DNA from: Echeneis naucrates
Taxonomy: Eukaryota > Chordata > Actinopteri > Carangiformes > Echeneidae
Reading direction: 5' to 3'
Assembly: GCF_900963305.1 (NCBI RefSeq)
Contig: NW_021780168.1
Location: 186,001-250,000 of the forward strand
DNA length: 64,000 nucleotides
The notes beneath the pieces were generated by a model. The model made no database searches and was not told the DNA's origin. It was given only the letters and a program-made list of their open reading frames with translations. Position 1 is the stretch's first letter. Every line of letters starts with the position of its first letter. This document shows positions 51,725-61,108 of the stretch, piece by piece. A program made the position numbers and the translations under genes.

Positions 51725-52017
51725 GATGCAACCAAGCATCTCAGCATTCTAATGTTCATGCAGCCATTTTTGTGGACGATCCAATGAACCCTGTAGATCT
51801 CAGGCTGATGGTGCCAAAAGGACCACATCTGAAAAATTCTGCGATCTTCCACGAGAAAATGGCGTCTTTGACAGCCTTTTGGACACACAACCAGTCAGCC
51901 TGACACATCCACCCTCACAATATTTCATGGTGTGGTTGAAAGAGGAGGGAGAATATTGGAAATGTAGGTAAAAAAAAAAAAAACAGAGCTTGAATCTCAC
52001 TCAGGTACCACCTTTGA

Positions 52018-52081
52018 TGCCGAAACCCAGGATTGAACCAGGGACCAGGGTCTAACGCTCTCCCAACTGAGCTATTTCGGC
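52018..52081 (-). pseudogene. tRNA-Phe lacking its anticodon
   Basis: Acceptor and D arm are perfect Phe, but nine bases with the GAA anticodon are missing. It is the partner of the intact 15712 copy. Confidence 0.8.
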
Positions 52082-52306
52082 TGGATGGCTCCATTTCTGC
52101 TGGATGTTCTGTGACAGCTCTTTAACCCTCCTGTCATTTTCAAAGGTTTGGAGGAGTGAATGGCAGAAAGATGTCTTTGAAGCCATTTGGACACACAACT
52201 AGTCAGCGTGCAGCATTCAACCTCACAATATTTCATGTGGTTGTGGTGTGGTTGAAAGACGAGGCAGAATATTGGAAATGTAGGTCAAAACAAGGTCCAC
52301 CTCTGA

Positions 52307-52356
52307 TGCTGAAACCCGGGATCAAACCAGGGACCTTTAGATCTTCAGTCTAACAT
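52307..52356 (-). pseudogene. tRNA-Phe 3' part
   Basis: Mirror of 14962-15011: anticodon arm to 3' end without the D arm. Confidence 0.7.
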
Positions 52357-52539
52357 CAGTTTTAGATTTAATTAAACAATTCAATGTTGCACTCATTCAT
52401 GCACTATGCAATGTTGAAAAGGCACATAAAATGGGAATTTGACTGTTTCATAATGAAGGAGTTAGGACTTAAAACACTAAAGCCTGTGTGCTCCCTGTGG
52501 CTCCATCAGATCCAGGACCTTTAAGTTGTTGCAGTTAAT

Positions 52540-52579
52540 GGCTCGTTGGTCTAGGGGTATGATTCTCGCTTCGGGTGTG
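52540..52579 (+). pseudogene. tRNA-Pro-CGG 5' half
   Basis: GGCTCGTTGGTCTAGGGGTA through CTTCGGGTGTGA is the Pro-CGG 5' half. It then continues as a TGTCACAAAGGTTCTAAT spacer block, which normally lies upstream of Pro copies (for example near 24415). This marks the edge of the inverted arm. Confidence 0.8.
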
Positions 52580-53016
52580 ATGTCACAAAGGTTCTAATTT
52601 AAAATGTAGTCAAACGTTTTCTGAGCATTGATCATACACTACAACATTTAGTATCCTTCCTAACCTATTCTCGCTTCTTGGAGATATTAAATATCTGTCC
52701 CAGTGGCCTAATGGAACTAACTGCTTATAAATGTCTCACTGGATCAAAAGCGTTGAGCTACGATAGGCCATGTAATTATTTAAGATTGAACATCTTACAT
52801 TACTGACATCTGACATCTGACATTACTGTTTGATAAATTTGGTGACAACTGCACTTTGGGTCTATTCGGAGAACATGGGGGGCTGTGTGACTTCATCACC
52901 AGAAATTAAAATGTCTAACACCGATAAAACCGCAGCAGCACAAATAAGAATTTTTACAGCACAAACAAACGGTACCATTTCACGTCCATTCGGAGTGGAT
53001 GCTCATCATTTTGCAT

Positions 53017-53088
53017 GCAATGGTGGTATAGTGGTGAGCATAGCTGCTTTCCAAGCAGTTGACCCGGATTTGATTCCCGGCCATTGTA
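53017..53088 (+). tRNA. tRNA-Gly-TCC: tRNA-Gly-TCC, near intact
   Basis: The 72-nt copy has GCAATGG/CCATTGT acceptor fully paired, GGTATAGTGGTGAGCA D arm, TTTCCAA loop (TCC). T-stem pair 53-61 is A-C and T-loop C56 is T. It is the only Gly copy seen. Confidence 0.8.
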
Positions 53089-53311
53089 GTTTAACTGTGT
53101 GTCTACAATTTAACTTGAGATCCTTTAGATCTCATGCCAATGGTGCCCAACTGGTCTACAGACCAGGAGGAGGATGAAACCGTTCTATCTATTCAGCTAC
53201 AGTCATTCTGTTACAGTAGATACACACCCACAACAACACTCACACACATTGTTTAACACATTCTAAGAACAAGTCATGGACAGTGGTTGGCCTGTCCATG
53301 ACCCTGGTAAC

Positions 53312-53367
53312 TGGCCAGTTATATTCGGTTAACGCCAAGTTCGTGGGTTCAAGCCCCATACTGGCTA
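53312..53367 (+). pseudogene. tRNA-Ile 3' relic
   Basis: AACGCCAAG, a T arm GTGGGTTCAAGCCCC and ATACTGGCTA recall Ile-AAT; the 5' half is unrecognisable. Confidence 0.5.
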
Positions 53368-53534
53368 CATGCAACCTCTCGAAACTTGATTTCTTCCAGC
53401 ACAGTGATGAGTGAGTGTTCACTTTGGTAATTTGGTAGGATGACTACACAGGATAAATTGCTCCAAGCTAAGTGGATAATTGAGAGATCAGAGTGTTGCA
53501 CAAGATAAGTACTTCCTGTGCTTCATTATCAATC

Positions 53535-53572
53535 CTGAAGATGGCGGGGATTGAACCCAGGGCCTCACACAT
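53535..53572 (-). pseudogene. tRNA-Ala 3' fragment
   Basis: GAGGCCCTGGGTTCAATCCC with acceptor remains of tRNA-Ala on the minus strand. Confidence 0.5.
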
Positions 53573-53912
53573 TTTGGAATACATTTTCAGTGCATATTTG
53601 TATTTTCACTGCAGTTACTCTGAGACGTTTTAACAGCTAAACAGTGTTAAATAAAAACTTGGCGGTAATTAATGTTTTTTGTTTTCATTGAGGGGAAGTT
53701 AAAACAGAGCAGGAACACTAAATAATTTGCGGGGGGTGAAAACGACAGGAGGGTTAAAGAGCAGTGTTAATTGGCAAAAACAAGCAGAAATGTCGCAGAA
53801 CATCCACAAGCAGTCAAAAATACTTTTGTCCCCAAACACTCCTTACAGCAGTAGAGGTGAAAGAAAAGCAGCTTCTATAGGTCAAATAACCAGAGCTTGA
53901 ACCTCACTCAGG

Positions 53913-53980
53913 TACCTGGAGATTGAACGAGGGACCTTTAGATCTTCAGTCTAACGCTCTCCCAACTGAGCTATTTCAGC
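53913..53980 (-). pseudogene. tRNA-Phe-GAA, 3' end decayed
   Basis: From GCTGAAATAGCTCAGTTGGG to the variable loop it is perfect Phe-GAA, then the T arm and 3' acceptor are shortened by about 7 nt. Confidence 0.72.
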
Positions 53981-54133
53981 TGGATGTCCCAGGTAATGCT
54001 GGATGTTCTGTTCACCATCCACTTCTCCAAAGTCCCGCAGTGAAGGCTTCAAATTCACATCTCTCGACAACATTAAAATAAACCTGTTTAAGTTGGAGAA
54101 CCTTTCCTTAGTTCTTATTCCATACAAACGTAT

Positions 54134-54215
54134 GGTAGTGTGGCTGAGTGGTCCAAGGCGCTGTGTTTAGTCTCCAGTCACTTCAGAGGCGTGGGTTCGA
54201 ATCCCACCACTGCCA
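54134..54215 (+). tRNA. tRNA-Leu-TAG: tRNA-Leu-TAG, one anticodon-stem mismatch
   Basis: The 82-nt copy has GGTAGTG/CACTGCC acceptor, good D and variable arms, loop TTTAGTC (TAG) and perfect GTGGG/CCCAC T stem with TTCGAAT. One anticodon-stem pair is T-C. Confidence 0.8.
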
Positions 54216-54625
54216 GTAGCCCAAGGTGTGCATTCTGTGATATGATCTTGCATCCAGCTGTGTCACTGTGAGTTTCCAAAGTGGGGACTGAGCTGAAAAT
54301 ACAAATAAAACAATCAAAATTGGCTTCTTTTTTGAAATGCCTCCATGGTTGTTCTTGTTTTTTCTGTAGCAAAAAGTTAACTAATTGTTTTAAGAAATCT
54401 AACATTCTCCCAAATGAGCTATTTCAGCACAGCACACAGTAGAAATGACTTCTCATTATTGCTTCCATGACCTGGAAGTGGAACTAAAGGTGTGTCCCTA
54501 TCACCGGCCTTGATAATGATAACTGAGCACCAGTGAGTGCTCTCCTCCTCTTAGATGAGTCCTAACAACAGCACTCAGCTGTGTATCTCCCCAAATGGGA
54601 AACTTGGTCCATAAGAGGAAGTAAA

Positions 54626-54690
54626 CGTTGTTGGCAGGATTCAAATCTGCGTGGGGAAACCCCAATGGATTTCTAGTCCATCACCTAGGC
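54626..54690 (-). pseudogene. tRNA-Ser-AGA, 5' end lost
   Basis: From the anticodon 5' strand to the 3' end it matches Ser-AGA at 2875; the 5' acceptor and most of the D arm are lost. It follows the 5S relic on the same strand by about 20 bp. Confidence 0.72.
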
Positions 54691-54711
54691 AACACTGTCC
54701 TCTAAGTGAAA

Positions 54712-54808
54712 AAGCTTACAGCACCTGGTATTGCCAGGCGGTCTCCTGTCCAACCACTAATCAGGCCTGTCCCTGCTTAGCTTCCAAGATCACATGAGAT
54801 CAGGTGTG
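54712..54808 (-). pseudogene. 5S rRNA relic, 5' end lost
   Basis: The minus strand matches vertebrate 5S rRNA from about position 28 to the 3' end, including GGAAGCTAAGCAGGGAC, the internal control region, and GGAGACCGCCTGG, ending GCTGTAAGCTT. The first 27-28 nt are absent and there are about ten substitutions. 5S rRNA is part of the large ribosomal subunit and is made by Pol III; this copy cannot be functional. Confidence 0.88.
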
Positions 54809-55194
54809 TTTTTTTCTCTTTTATTATAAAAAAAATAAAAGAAATCTATCAGTTATTTTCTCGTTTACACCATATGGACTATTTACAGAAATGAATAAAT
54901 AGACACAACATTGGACATTATGTACTAGTTGAGAAAGAAAAGTCACACACTTTTAGAGCATTCAACCAGAGCAGCAAAATAAATAAATAAAAAATTACAA
55001 ACCCTTGTGTACACCCCCAGTATTTACAGTGTGAATTCCAATTCATTTTACCATGTTATTTTTTATCAATGTTGATTTGTTCAAGAAGTATGTTGTTCTT
55101 ACATGATTTTTGAATGTATTTGTGAATAGTTTCCATCTGTCCATGTCCTTATTTTCATACAGTGAGTAGTTCCTTGCTGTGAAAATGACCTGTC

Positions 55195-55266
55195 TTGTGA
55201 TGGTGAGTGTGTCAGCGTGTTCGACTGTAAACTGAAAGGGTGGAGGTTTGAGCCCCCCCAGGGACG
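55195..55266 (+). pseudogene. tRNA-Asn-like relic with GTA loop
   Basis: GTCAGCGTGTTCG, CTGTAAA loop, AAAGG and CCCCAGGGACG resemble Asn-GTT; the 5' acceptor is gone and the anticodon reads GTA. Confidence 0.55.
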
Positions 55267-55381
55267 TTCCATGTTAAATTCTCATTGCAAAGATATTTAG
55301 AGATCATTCAAGATGGACCAAAAAGCTGTCATTTAGGATAATTCTAGCTGGAACTTCAGTCTCGAACATGGGACAATTCAT

Positions 55382-55455
55382 GTCTCTGTGGTGCAATCGG
55401 TCAGCACGTTTGGCTGTTAATTGGAAGGATGGTGGTTCGAGCCCACCCATGGATG
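55382..55455 (+). tRNA. tRNA-Asn-GTT: tRNA-Asn-GTT, near intact
   Basis: The 74-nt copy has GTCTCTGTGGTGCAATCGGT start, TGTTAAT region (GTT) and perfect GGTGG/CCACC T stem. The acceptor has one mismatch (5-68) and the anticodon stem wobble pairs. Confidence 0.8.
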
Positions 55456-55554
55456 TACTCTGTTTTAACCCCTTGCAGACAGGATTTTTGCCTGTCATGT
55501 GGAAGACTGGGATTTCGATTCCCTGAGGGGACTTTGTGGCTACGCTGTGGCAGG

Positions 55555-55660
55555 AAGCTGTGGGTGTTGGCGTCCAGCAGGGCTGTGCTTGCTGTCCCAT
55601 TCTATTAGTGATATTCATGGACAGGATTTTGAGGCACAGCTGTGGTGAGGAGGGGTTCCA
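55555..55660 (+). mobile_element. LINE reverse transcriptase fragment
   Basis: The plus strand encodes GVGVQQGCACCPILLVIFMDR, the same reverse transcriptase region as the minus-strand fragment at 22195-22395. Confidence 0.6.
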
Positions 55661-55866
55661 CGTTTCCTCTACATTGGTTTAAACAGTACAGTTAAATATT
55701 GTTTGAGAGTTTGTGAGGTTGGATGCTGCACGCTGACTGGTTGTGCGTCCAGGATGCTTCAAGGACATCTTTCTGCCATTCTCTGCTCCAAACATTGGGA
55801 CAGCTTTGAGGATTCACAAAATGTGAGACGTGGTATTCTTGTGCAGTGAAGCTGGCATAGGTATGT

Positions 55867-55948
55867 GGTAGTGTGGCTGAGCAGTCCAAGCCGCTGGCTT
55901 TAGGCTCCAGTCTCTTCAGATTTGTGTGTTTGAATCCCACCACTGTCA
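55867..55948 (+). pseudogene. tRNA-Leu-TAG, decayed T arm
   Basis: D arm, perfect CTGGC/TCCAG-type anticodon region with TTTAGGC loop (TAG) and variable arm are Leu-TAG; the T stem and loop (GTGTG, TTTGAAT) and D loop have changes. Confidence 0.72.
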
Positions 55949-56126
55949 GGTGCAGAAGCATCACAGAGTGCAAAGGAACTAATTTCCAACATATGTAAAA
56001 GTTGTTATGTTCACCTCACACACTAAAGGTCTCTGGACAGAAACTGTTAGGAAACAACTTTATTCTCTGTTTGTTTTTCCACAGAGGAAGTGAAGTCACA
56101 CACCACATAATGTTTCTCTTTCCTCC

Positions 56127-56176
56127 TCCTCGTTAATATAGTGGACAGTATCTCTGCCTGTCACACAGAAGACTTC
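56127..56176 (+). pseudogene. tRNA-Asp-GTC 5' part
   Basis: Same truncated Asp copy and flank as at 24840; the 24780-25040 and 56050-56340 segments are direct duplicates. Confidence 0.65.
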
Positions 56177-56249
56177 AAACCTTCAAACTACTGATGCACC
56201 GATATGAAATTTTTCCCCGATACCGTTATCAATATCTGTTAAAAATATT

Positions 56250-56321
56250 TTCCCTGACCGGGAATTGAACCCCTGCCGCGGCGGTGAGAGCGCCAAATCC
56301 TAGCCACTAGACCATCAGGGA
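56250..56321 (-). pseudogene. tRNA-Glu-CTC, T-stem mismatches
   Basis: Acceptor, D and anticodon arms are good (CTC) but two T-stem pairs (49-65, 50-64) are lost. Duplicate partner of 24968. Confidence 0.75.
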
Positions 56322-56344
56322 GTGTGTGGATACAATATGTTGTG

Positions 56345-56398
56345 TGCAGAGTACAATGGATTAGCAGTCCATCGCCTTAACCACTCGGCCACCTCGTC
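56345..56398 (-). pseudogene. tRNA-Ser-GCT, 3' end lost
   Basis: GACGAGGTGGCCGAGTGG through CTGCTAA and variable arm are perfect Ser-GCT; T arm and 3' acceptor are missing. Confidence 0.72.
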
Positions 56399-56753
56399 CT
56401 GTTAACGTTTACCTGAAGATGTGGTCTGAAGACGGTCTGGTCTTTAGCCTGAGCAGTGTTTCTGCTTTGAGTGGCCTTTTTTTTTGATGAACGTCTACCA
56501 CTGATCTACATCCTCTTTGGACCTTTACCTAACCACAGAGGCTCTGAGCTACTGTAGCAGGTGAAAAGAGAAACTGTCTGATGAAGCCTCCTCTCTGCTC
56601 TCTGTTTCTGCTCTCTGACTTCAACAGGTTCTGTTCGATGTGCTCTAACTGCTTATAAATGTCTCACTGGATCAAAAGCTTTGAGCTACGATAGGCTATG
56701 TAATTATTTAAGATTGATTTGTAAAAATAAGCCAAAAAAAAAACTTTTAAACG

Positions 56754-56827
56754 GGCCGGTTAGCTCAGCTGGTTAGACTGTGGTGCTAATAACGCCAAGG
56801 TCATGGGTTCAATCCCCATACTGGCCA
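56754..56827 (+). tRNA. tRNA-Ile-AAT, D-stem change
   Basis: The 74-nt copy is perfect in acceptor, anticodon (AAT) and T arm. The 3' D-stem strand reads GACT instead of GAGC, breaking two pairs. Confidence 0.78.
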
Positions 56828-57267
56828 CAAGCAGCATCTCAGGACTTGGTGTTGTTCTCTCCATAGTTAAGTTAAATTAATCATATCCACAATGAAGAGT
56901 GGATAAGAATAACATTTCTTTTAAACATCTGACATTACTGTTTTGGTGACAACTGCACTTTGGGTCCATTTGGAGAACATGGGGGGCTGTGTGACTTCAT
57001 CACCAGAAATTAAAATGTCTAACATCGATAAAACTGCAGCAGCACAAATAAAAAATTTTACAGCACAAACAAACGGTACCATTTTGCGTCCATTCAGAGT
57101 GGATGAGGGGCTGGGTGAACTCTGGATGACGTAAAAAATAAGCTTTAGATCAGCGGCCAGCAGTTTGTCTTTCATACATACGTATGTGTGTTGTCAGTAA
57201 TTTGTTTGAGTGAGTAAGCAGGACAATATGGAGCAGTTAAGCATTTCCTATGCTTCATTATAAATGC

Positions 57268-57325
57268 TGGAGATGCCGGGGATTGAACCCGGGGCCTCAT
57301 ACATGCAAAGCATGCACTCTACCAC
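57268..57325 (-). pseudogene. tRNA-Ala-TGC, 5' end lost
   Basis: From GTGGTAGAGTGCATGC to GGCATCTCCA it is perfect Ala-TGC with TTTGCAT loop; the acceptor 5' strand and first D-stem strand are missing. Confidence 0.75.
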
Positions 57326-57329
57326 AGTC

Positions 57330-58195
57330 CACAGGGCTTCTAACACACTGTGACAGGTGAAGGTTCATTCTGATGGCATGAACTGTTTCTACACAAGCTG
57401 CATGAATGTGACACAGAGCTCATGTTTAAAGTATTTTTCTTCAGTACTGTTATTGTGTCTGGAGCTCTGACTGTTGCAAAAAGTGCAGGTGACCTAAATT
57501 CAGCAGGACAGGCAGCATTATCAATGGCCACTGCCTCATCATAGTCCTTGTAGTAGAAGAGTAGCTGCTTCCTCAGTGACAGCTAACAGGGATCCTAACG
57601 AGTGATAAACAATAAACAGACATTTCCAATTGTCATCAAAATGTATTTAATTAAATGTTCCTAAACTTCTATTAAAGGCAGCATTATTGCAGCAGGCAGC
57701 ACTCTATGGTGGAGGTCATGAGAAAAAAGTGTAAAAAAGTCTTTGATCTCTGTGATGTCATTAGAACCTTTGTGACATCACAGAATCAGCATCTCCTTTG
57801 ATGGTTACTGATGGAACAGGAAAAGGTCAGATCCTGATATAATCTTGTGAATCCACAAGTATGCCTTTCTTTGTTTGTGTACCAACAGCCTGAGCTCTGG
57901 TTCTGACTTTGTTTTGATGAACCTCATTATTTACACACAGCACATTCAGGACGATGGTGATTGACCCCGTGACATAAATAAGTTATCATGCACCTGCGGG
58001 GTGTACCAGGTAGGAAGTTCACTATCCAAAGTCTGTAACATTTGAAGATGACATCATTACAATAGTAGCAATGCCATGCTGAAGCTGCACTAGCTGAAGA
58101 GGGAAGATCTTCAGTCTTCCACCGTATTCACATTAGAGATGATTTTGCACCATCATCTTTGGAAGAGTTTGGTTCACGTATTTTACAAAAGACTT
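57330..58195. other. Intergenic repeats
   Basis: No gene seen. 57360-57540 repeats 3200-3400 and 7960-8100; 57700-57850 repeats 44815-44945; 58010-58110 repeats 10615-10710. Confidence 0.55.
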
Positions 58196-58306
58196 TGTCA
58201 GGAGTGGGATTTGAACCCACGTCTCCATTCAGAGACCAGAACACCCTTTAGTGCAGGAAGGAGCTAACCTTGAGTCTGGCACCTTAGACCACTCGGCCAT
58301 CCTGAC
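58196..58306 (-). tRNA. tRNA-Leu-CAA: tRNA-Leu-CAA with intron
   Basis: A 111-nt type II gene interrupted by a roughly 27-nt intron just 3' of the anticodon, the conserved place in vertebrate Leu-CAA. Exons give GTCAGGA/TCCTGAC acceptor, TGGCCGAGTGG A box, CCAGACTCAAG...TTCTGG anticodon arm (CAA), variable arm and GTGGG/CCCAC T stem with TTCAAAT. Four T occur just downstream. It needs tRNA splicing and looks functional. Partial relics with intron sequence are at 12566, 13906, 38842 and 63732. Confidence 0.92.
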
Positions 58307-58904
58307 ATACAGACCTAGCTGGCACTCTCTGATGAGGGAACTGGCTGAAACTGCCCAGATGTGTTAGGAGTGACCCACTAGTTCAGTCCCTGGCATCTCC
58401 AACGTCGATAATGAAGCACAGGAAGTGCTTCCTGTGTTTCCTCTCTCCCTCCCTCATTCAAAAGAGTTAGACAAGATAACACTCTGATCTCTCAAGTATC
58501 CCCTCAGCGTAGTCATCCTACCAAATTACTAACTGAACACAAACATATACGTGATGACAAAACAACAGCCATTGAATGCCACTTAAAACCAAAAATCTCC
58601 GAGTGTTTTGCCCCCACCCCCATTTTTTAAACCACACTTCAAAACATCATAATGAAGTTACAGCAAAGCCCTTAACAAATACAGCAGGTCTAGACCAAAC
58701 TCTTTATGAAATTATTTTGACTATTATTTTGAGAGCAGGAGGAGGGGATATACAATACATTAAGTTGAAGAGTCTGGGGTTCATAACGTCAAATGATAAT
58801 GATATTATAAAGTCAACAGGTGTCTGCAATGATAAAGTCAAATGAATCAGATCCAGAATGAAGGGTTCTTTTTAACTGTCTGACATCACAGACCTGCTGA
58901 CATG

Positions 58905-59040
58905 GCAAAAGCAGTGCAAAAGTTCACTGCAAATCGCAGTGAAAAAAAAAAAAAGAAAAAATGCATTGCAACATGCAGTGCAAAACCAACACCACACTGC
59001 AAAATGCAGTGAAAAGGTCAGGGGAAAGAAAATATACCAC
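58905..59040. repeat. GCAGTGCAAAA / CACTGCAAA palindromic repeat
   Basis: Alternating CACTGCAA and GCAGTGAAAA units, opposite in orientation to the 9625-9735 block. Shared GACATGGCAAAAGCAGTGCAAAAG edge shows common origin of the two. Confidence 0.7.
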
Positions 59041-59693
59041 ACTGCAAGCGTACTCTAAATTTGTCTGACATATAAGCTACCTTTTTAAAAAAATATCTGA
59101 ATTCCAGGAAGGCTGACAGCACATCTTGAGGCTCTGTGTTAAAATTCTGTTGGGATCAGTGCTGGTGCTCTCAAAGTTTGAAGGTCTACAAGGCCTCATG
59201 GTGACAGTTTAATTTGGTTAATGAACTTAATGAACAGCGTTAGAAGAAGACTCTGAGTCTGACTACAAGTTTTTCTCCAGGTTGTCTCTGAAACCATGTG
59301 TGTGTCAGTGAATACTTGTGCTCCTCACAGTTGGGTGTCATTTTCTCAAGGTTTTGAAGTATTGATGAGTTAGTTACATCTAACCCAGCTACGTTAGACA
59401 GGTATCTGAGGAGCTCAGTCATCTGGGAGAGTCTCTGAGTAGAAAAGCTGCTCCTTTCTGATGCAGGCTGGGGGGCTCACAGTGGGCAGAGTCTGCAAAC
59501 TGTAGTGAAAGTGCACATCGTTCTGCAGCTCTCAACAGCAGATGCTGCAGTGAGCCCCGTCCCAAAGCCCTCACCTATTCAGTCTATTTATGAAACATTT
59601 CAGAAGTCTCAGTCTGACCCCTATGGTTCATACTTTACAGTATGTTTTCAGTCAGACCTGCTGATCTGCAGTGATGGGCTGTGTGTGTTTATG

Positions 59694-59765
59694 GGGGGTG
59701 TAGCTCAGTGGTAGAGCATTTGACTGCAGATCAAGAGGTCCCCAGTTCAAATCTGGGTGCCCCCT
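59694..59765 (+). tRNA. tRNA-Cys-GCA: tRNA-Cys-GCA
   Basis: The complete 72-nt gene has GGGGGTGTAGCTCAGTGG start, CTGCAGA loop (GCA) in a paired TTTGA/TCAAG stem, CCCAG/CTGGG T stem and TGCCCCCT end. It is the only Cys copy seen. Four T follow about 16 nt downstream. Confidence 0.93.
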
Positions 59766-59799
59766 GCCAAACACTACATGTTTTCATGTGCAAGCACAA

Positions 59800-59842
59800 G
59801 CTCATAACCCAGAGGTCAATGGATCAAAACCATCCTCTGCTA
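59800..59842 (+). pseudogene. Initiator tRNA-Met 3' half
   Basis: CTCATAACCCAGAGGTCAAT through CCATCCTCTGCTA is the 3' half of initiator Met; the 5' half is absent. Confidence 0.72.
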
Positions 59843-60222
59843 TTCTAACACACTGAACGTCTCATTTAGCTGGAAAATGTCAGGAGTTTTTCAGCAGCAC
59901 TGATTAACAGGAAAACATGCAGAATGTCATTTATCACTTTCTCCAGTAATGTGTACAGTTGTCACTGTGCTGCTCCTGACTCAGTGATGCTGTTGGATGC
60001 TTATAGCGCCGTTCTTAAAGTTGGGGTTCCACCCCACTGGTGGGGAATAGAGACATGACAGGTGGGGCGTGACAAACTGGAAGAAATGTTCTCATCCTCT
60101 TAGATGAGTCCTAACAGCAGCACTCAGCTGTGTCATACCTTAATGCCTTGCAGATTACCGAGATTCTCAAACATGCTGTGTCTCTCCCCAAATGGGAAAC
60201 TTGGTCCATGAAAACAACAAAC

Positions 60223-60304
60223 CATTGTTGGTAGGATTTGAAACTGCACAGGGAAACCCCAATGGATTTCTAGTCCATCACCTTAACCACTCAGCCACAA
60301 CAAC
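60223..60304 (-). pseudogene. tRNA-Ser-AGA, decayed T arm
   Basis: The full-length 82-nt Ser-AGA has a good acceptor, A box and AGA loop; the T stem has mismatches at its inner pair and D-stem/variable changes. The flank matches that of the intact copy at 2875. Confidence 0.75.
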
Positions 60305-60922
60305 GCAGAGACTCTGAGCAGGCCCACCTGGTCTTAGACCCAGACCCAGACCCAGACCTAAATCCAAACCCAGGAGACAGAGGTTGAGTGAGTCAGTGAG
60401 GAAGAAGCTGCTCGTTCTCCTTCAACAGTTTGATCTGAGGAAAAGTCACTTCCTCTTTTCAGGAATCAACTTCTACCATCTGTCCACTAGATGGAGATAA
60501 CTGAGCATCAACTGAGAACTGAGTTCTTCATCATCTGGAAACAGACAGCATTGTTTTCTTCAGCTGGAGCTCTTTGTTCAAATCTACATTGAGATTCAGA
60601 GCCAAATGTTTTTCCTTTCCTGGGTTTACGTCATCATTTCAGTGACTCTGTGGATTCAGCTGACAAATGCAAAATACAACCAACATTTAAACGAAGACGT
60701 GTTGAAACAAAACTTTATTGATTCAGTCTGGTCAGCAGAATATAACCTGATGAAATCAGCTGCAACATTAAACTGATGTTTCTACATGAATGCATCACTG
60801 ATTCTAAAACCATGAACTGAACATGAACACTCTGTACACTCAGCGTTACACACATGAAGACAACATCATGTGTTTAAGGTGATGTTGAGCTGAACAGGAC
60901 TTGTATTGAACACACAGAGGGA

Positions 60923-61108
60923 GTGCACCGTTCCTGGAGATACTGCAATACCAGGTCGATGCGTGGAGTGGGCGGAGCAAGCCCCTATTCCATCTCCCTG
61001 TTCCAAAAATCTATTTAATATATAATCCCCGTGTAGGGGACGTATCAGATATTAAACTGATAAGAACAGATACTACACTTGATCTTAGCCAAACGGCCGA
61101 GAAGCGAT
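60923..61108 (-). ncRNA. RNU2: U2 spliceosomal snRNA
   Basis: The minus strand begins ATCGCTTCTCGGCC and follows vertebrate U2 for about 186 nt. It includes the GTGTAGTATCTGTTC branch-site recognition region, TTATCAGTTTAATATCTGAT, the Sm-site region GATTTTTGGAACAGG, and the CATCGACCTGGTATTGCAGT 3' domain, ending GGTGCACT. U2 base-pairs with the intron branch point in the spliceosome. Differences from the human sequence are few: one loop base of stem I (GTTT for TTTT) and a handful in stem-loop IIb/III. No tRNA-like internal promoter is expected; I could not identify the PSE or 3' box by eye. It could be a functional gene or a young copy. Confidence 0.93.

Larger units (their letters stand above)
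49870..52580 (-). repeat. Right arm of the 3-kb inverted segmental duplication
   Basis: Reverse-complement match to 14700-18075 at clearly high identity by eye across tRNAs and spacers. tRNA content in reversed order: Arg-TCG (anticodon lost), Ile-TAT relic, Leu-CAG relic, Glu-TTC (perfect), Phe (anticodon lost), Phe fragment, Pro (truncated). Confidence 0.9.
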
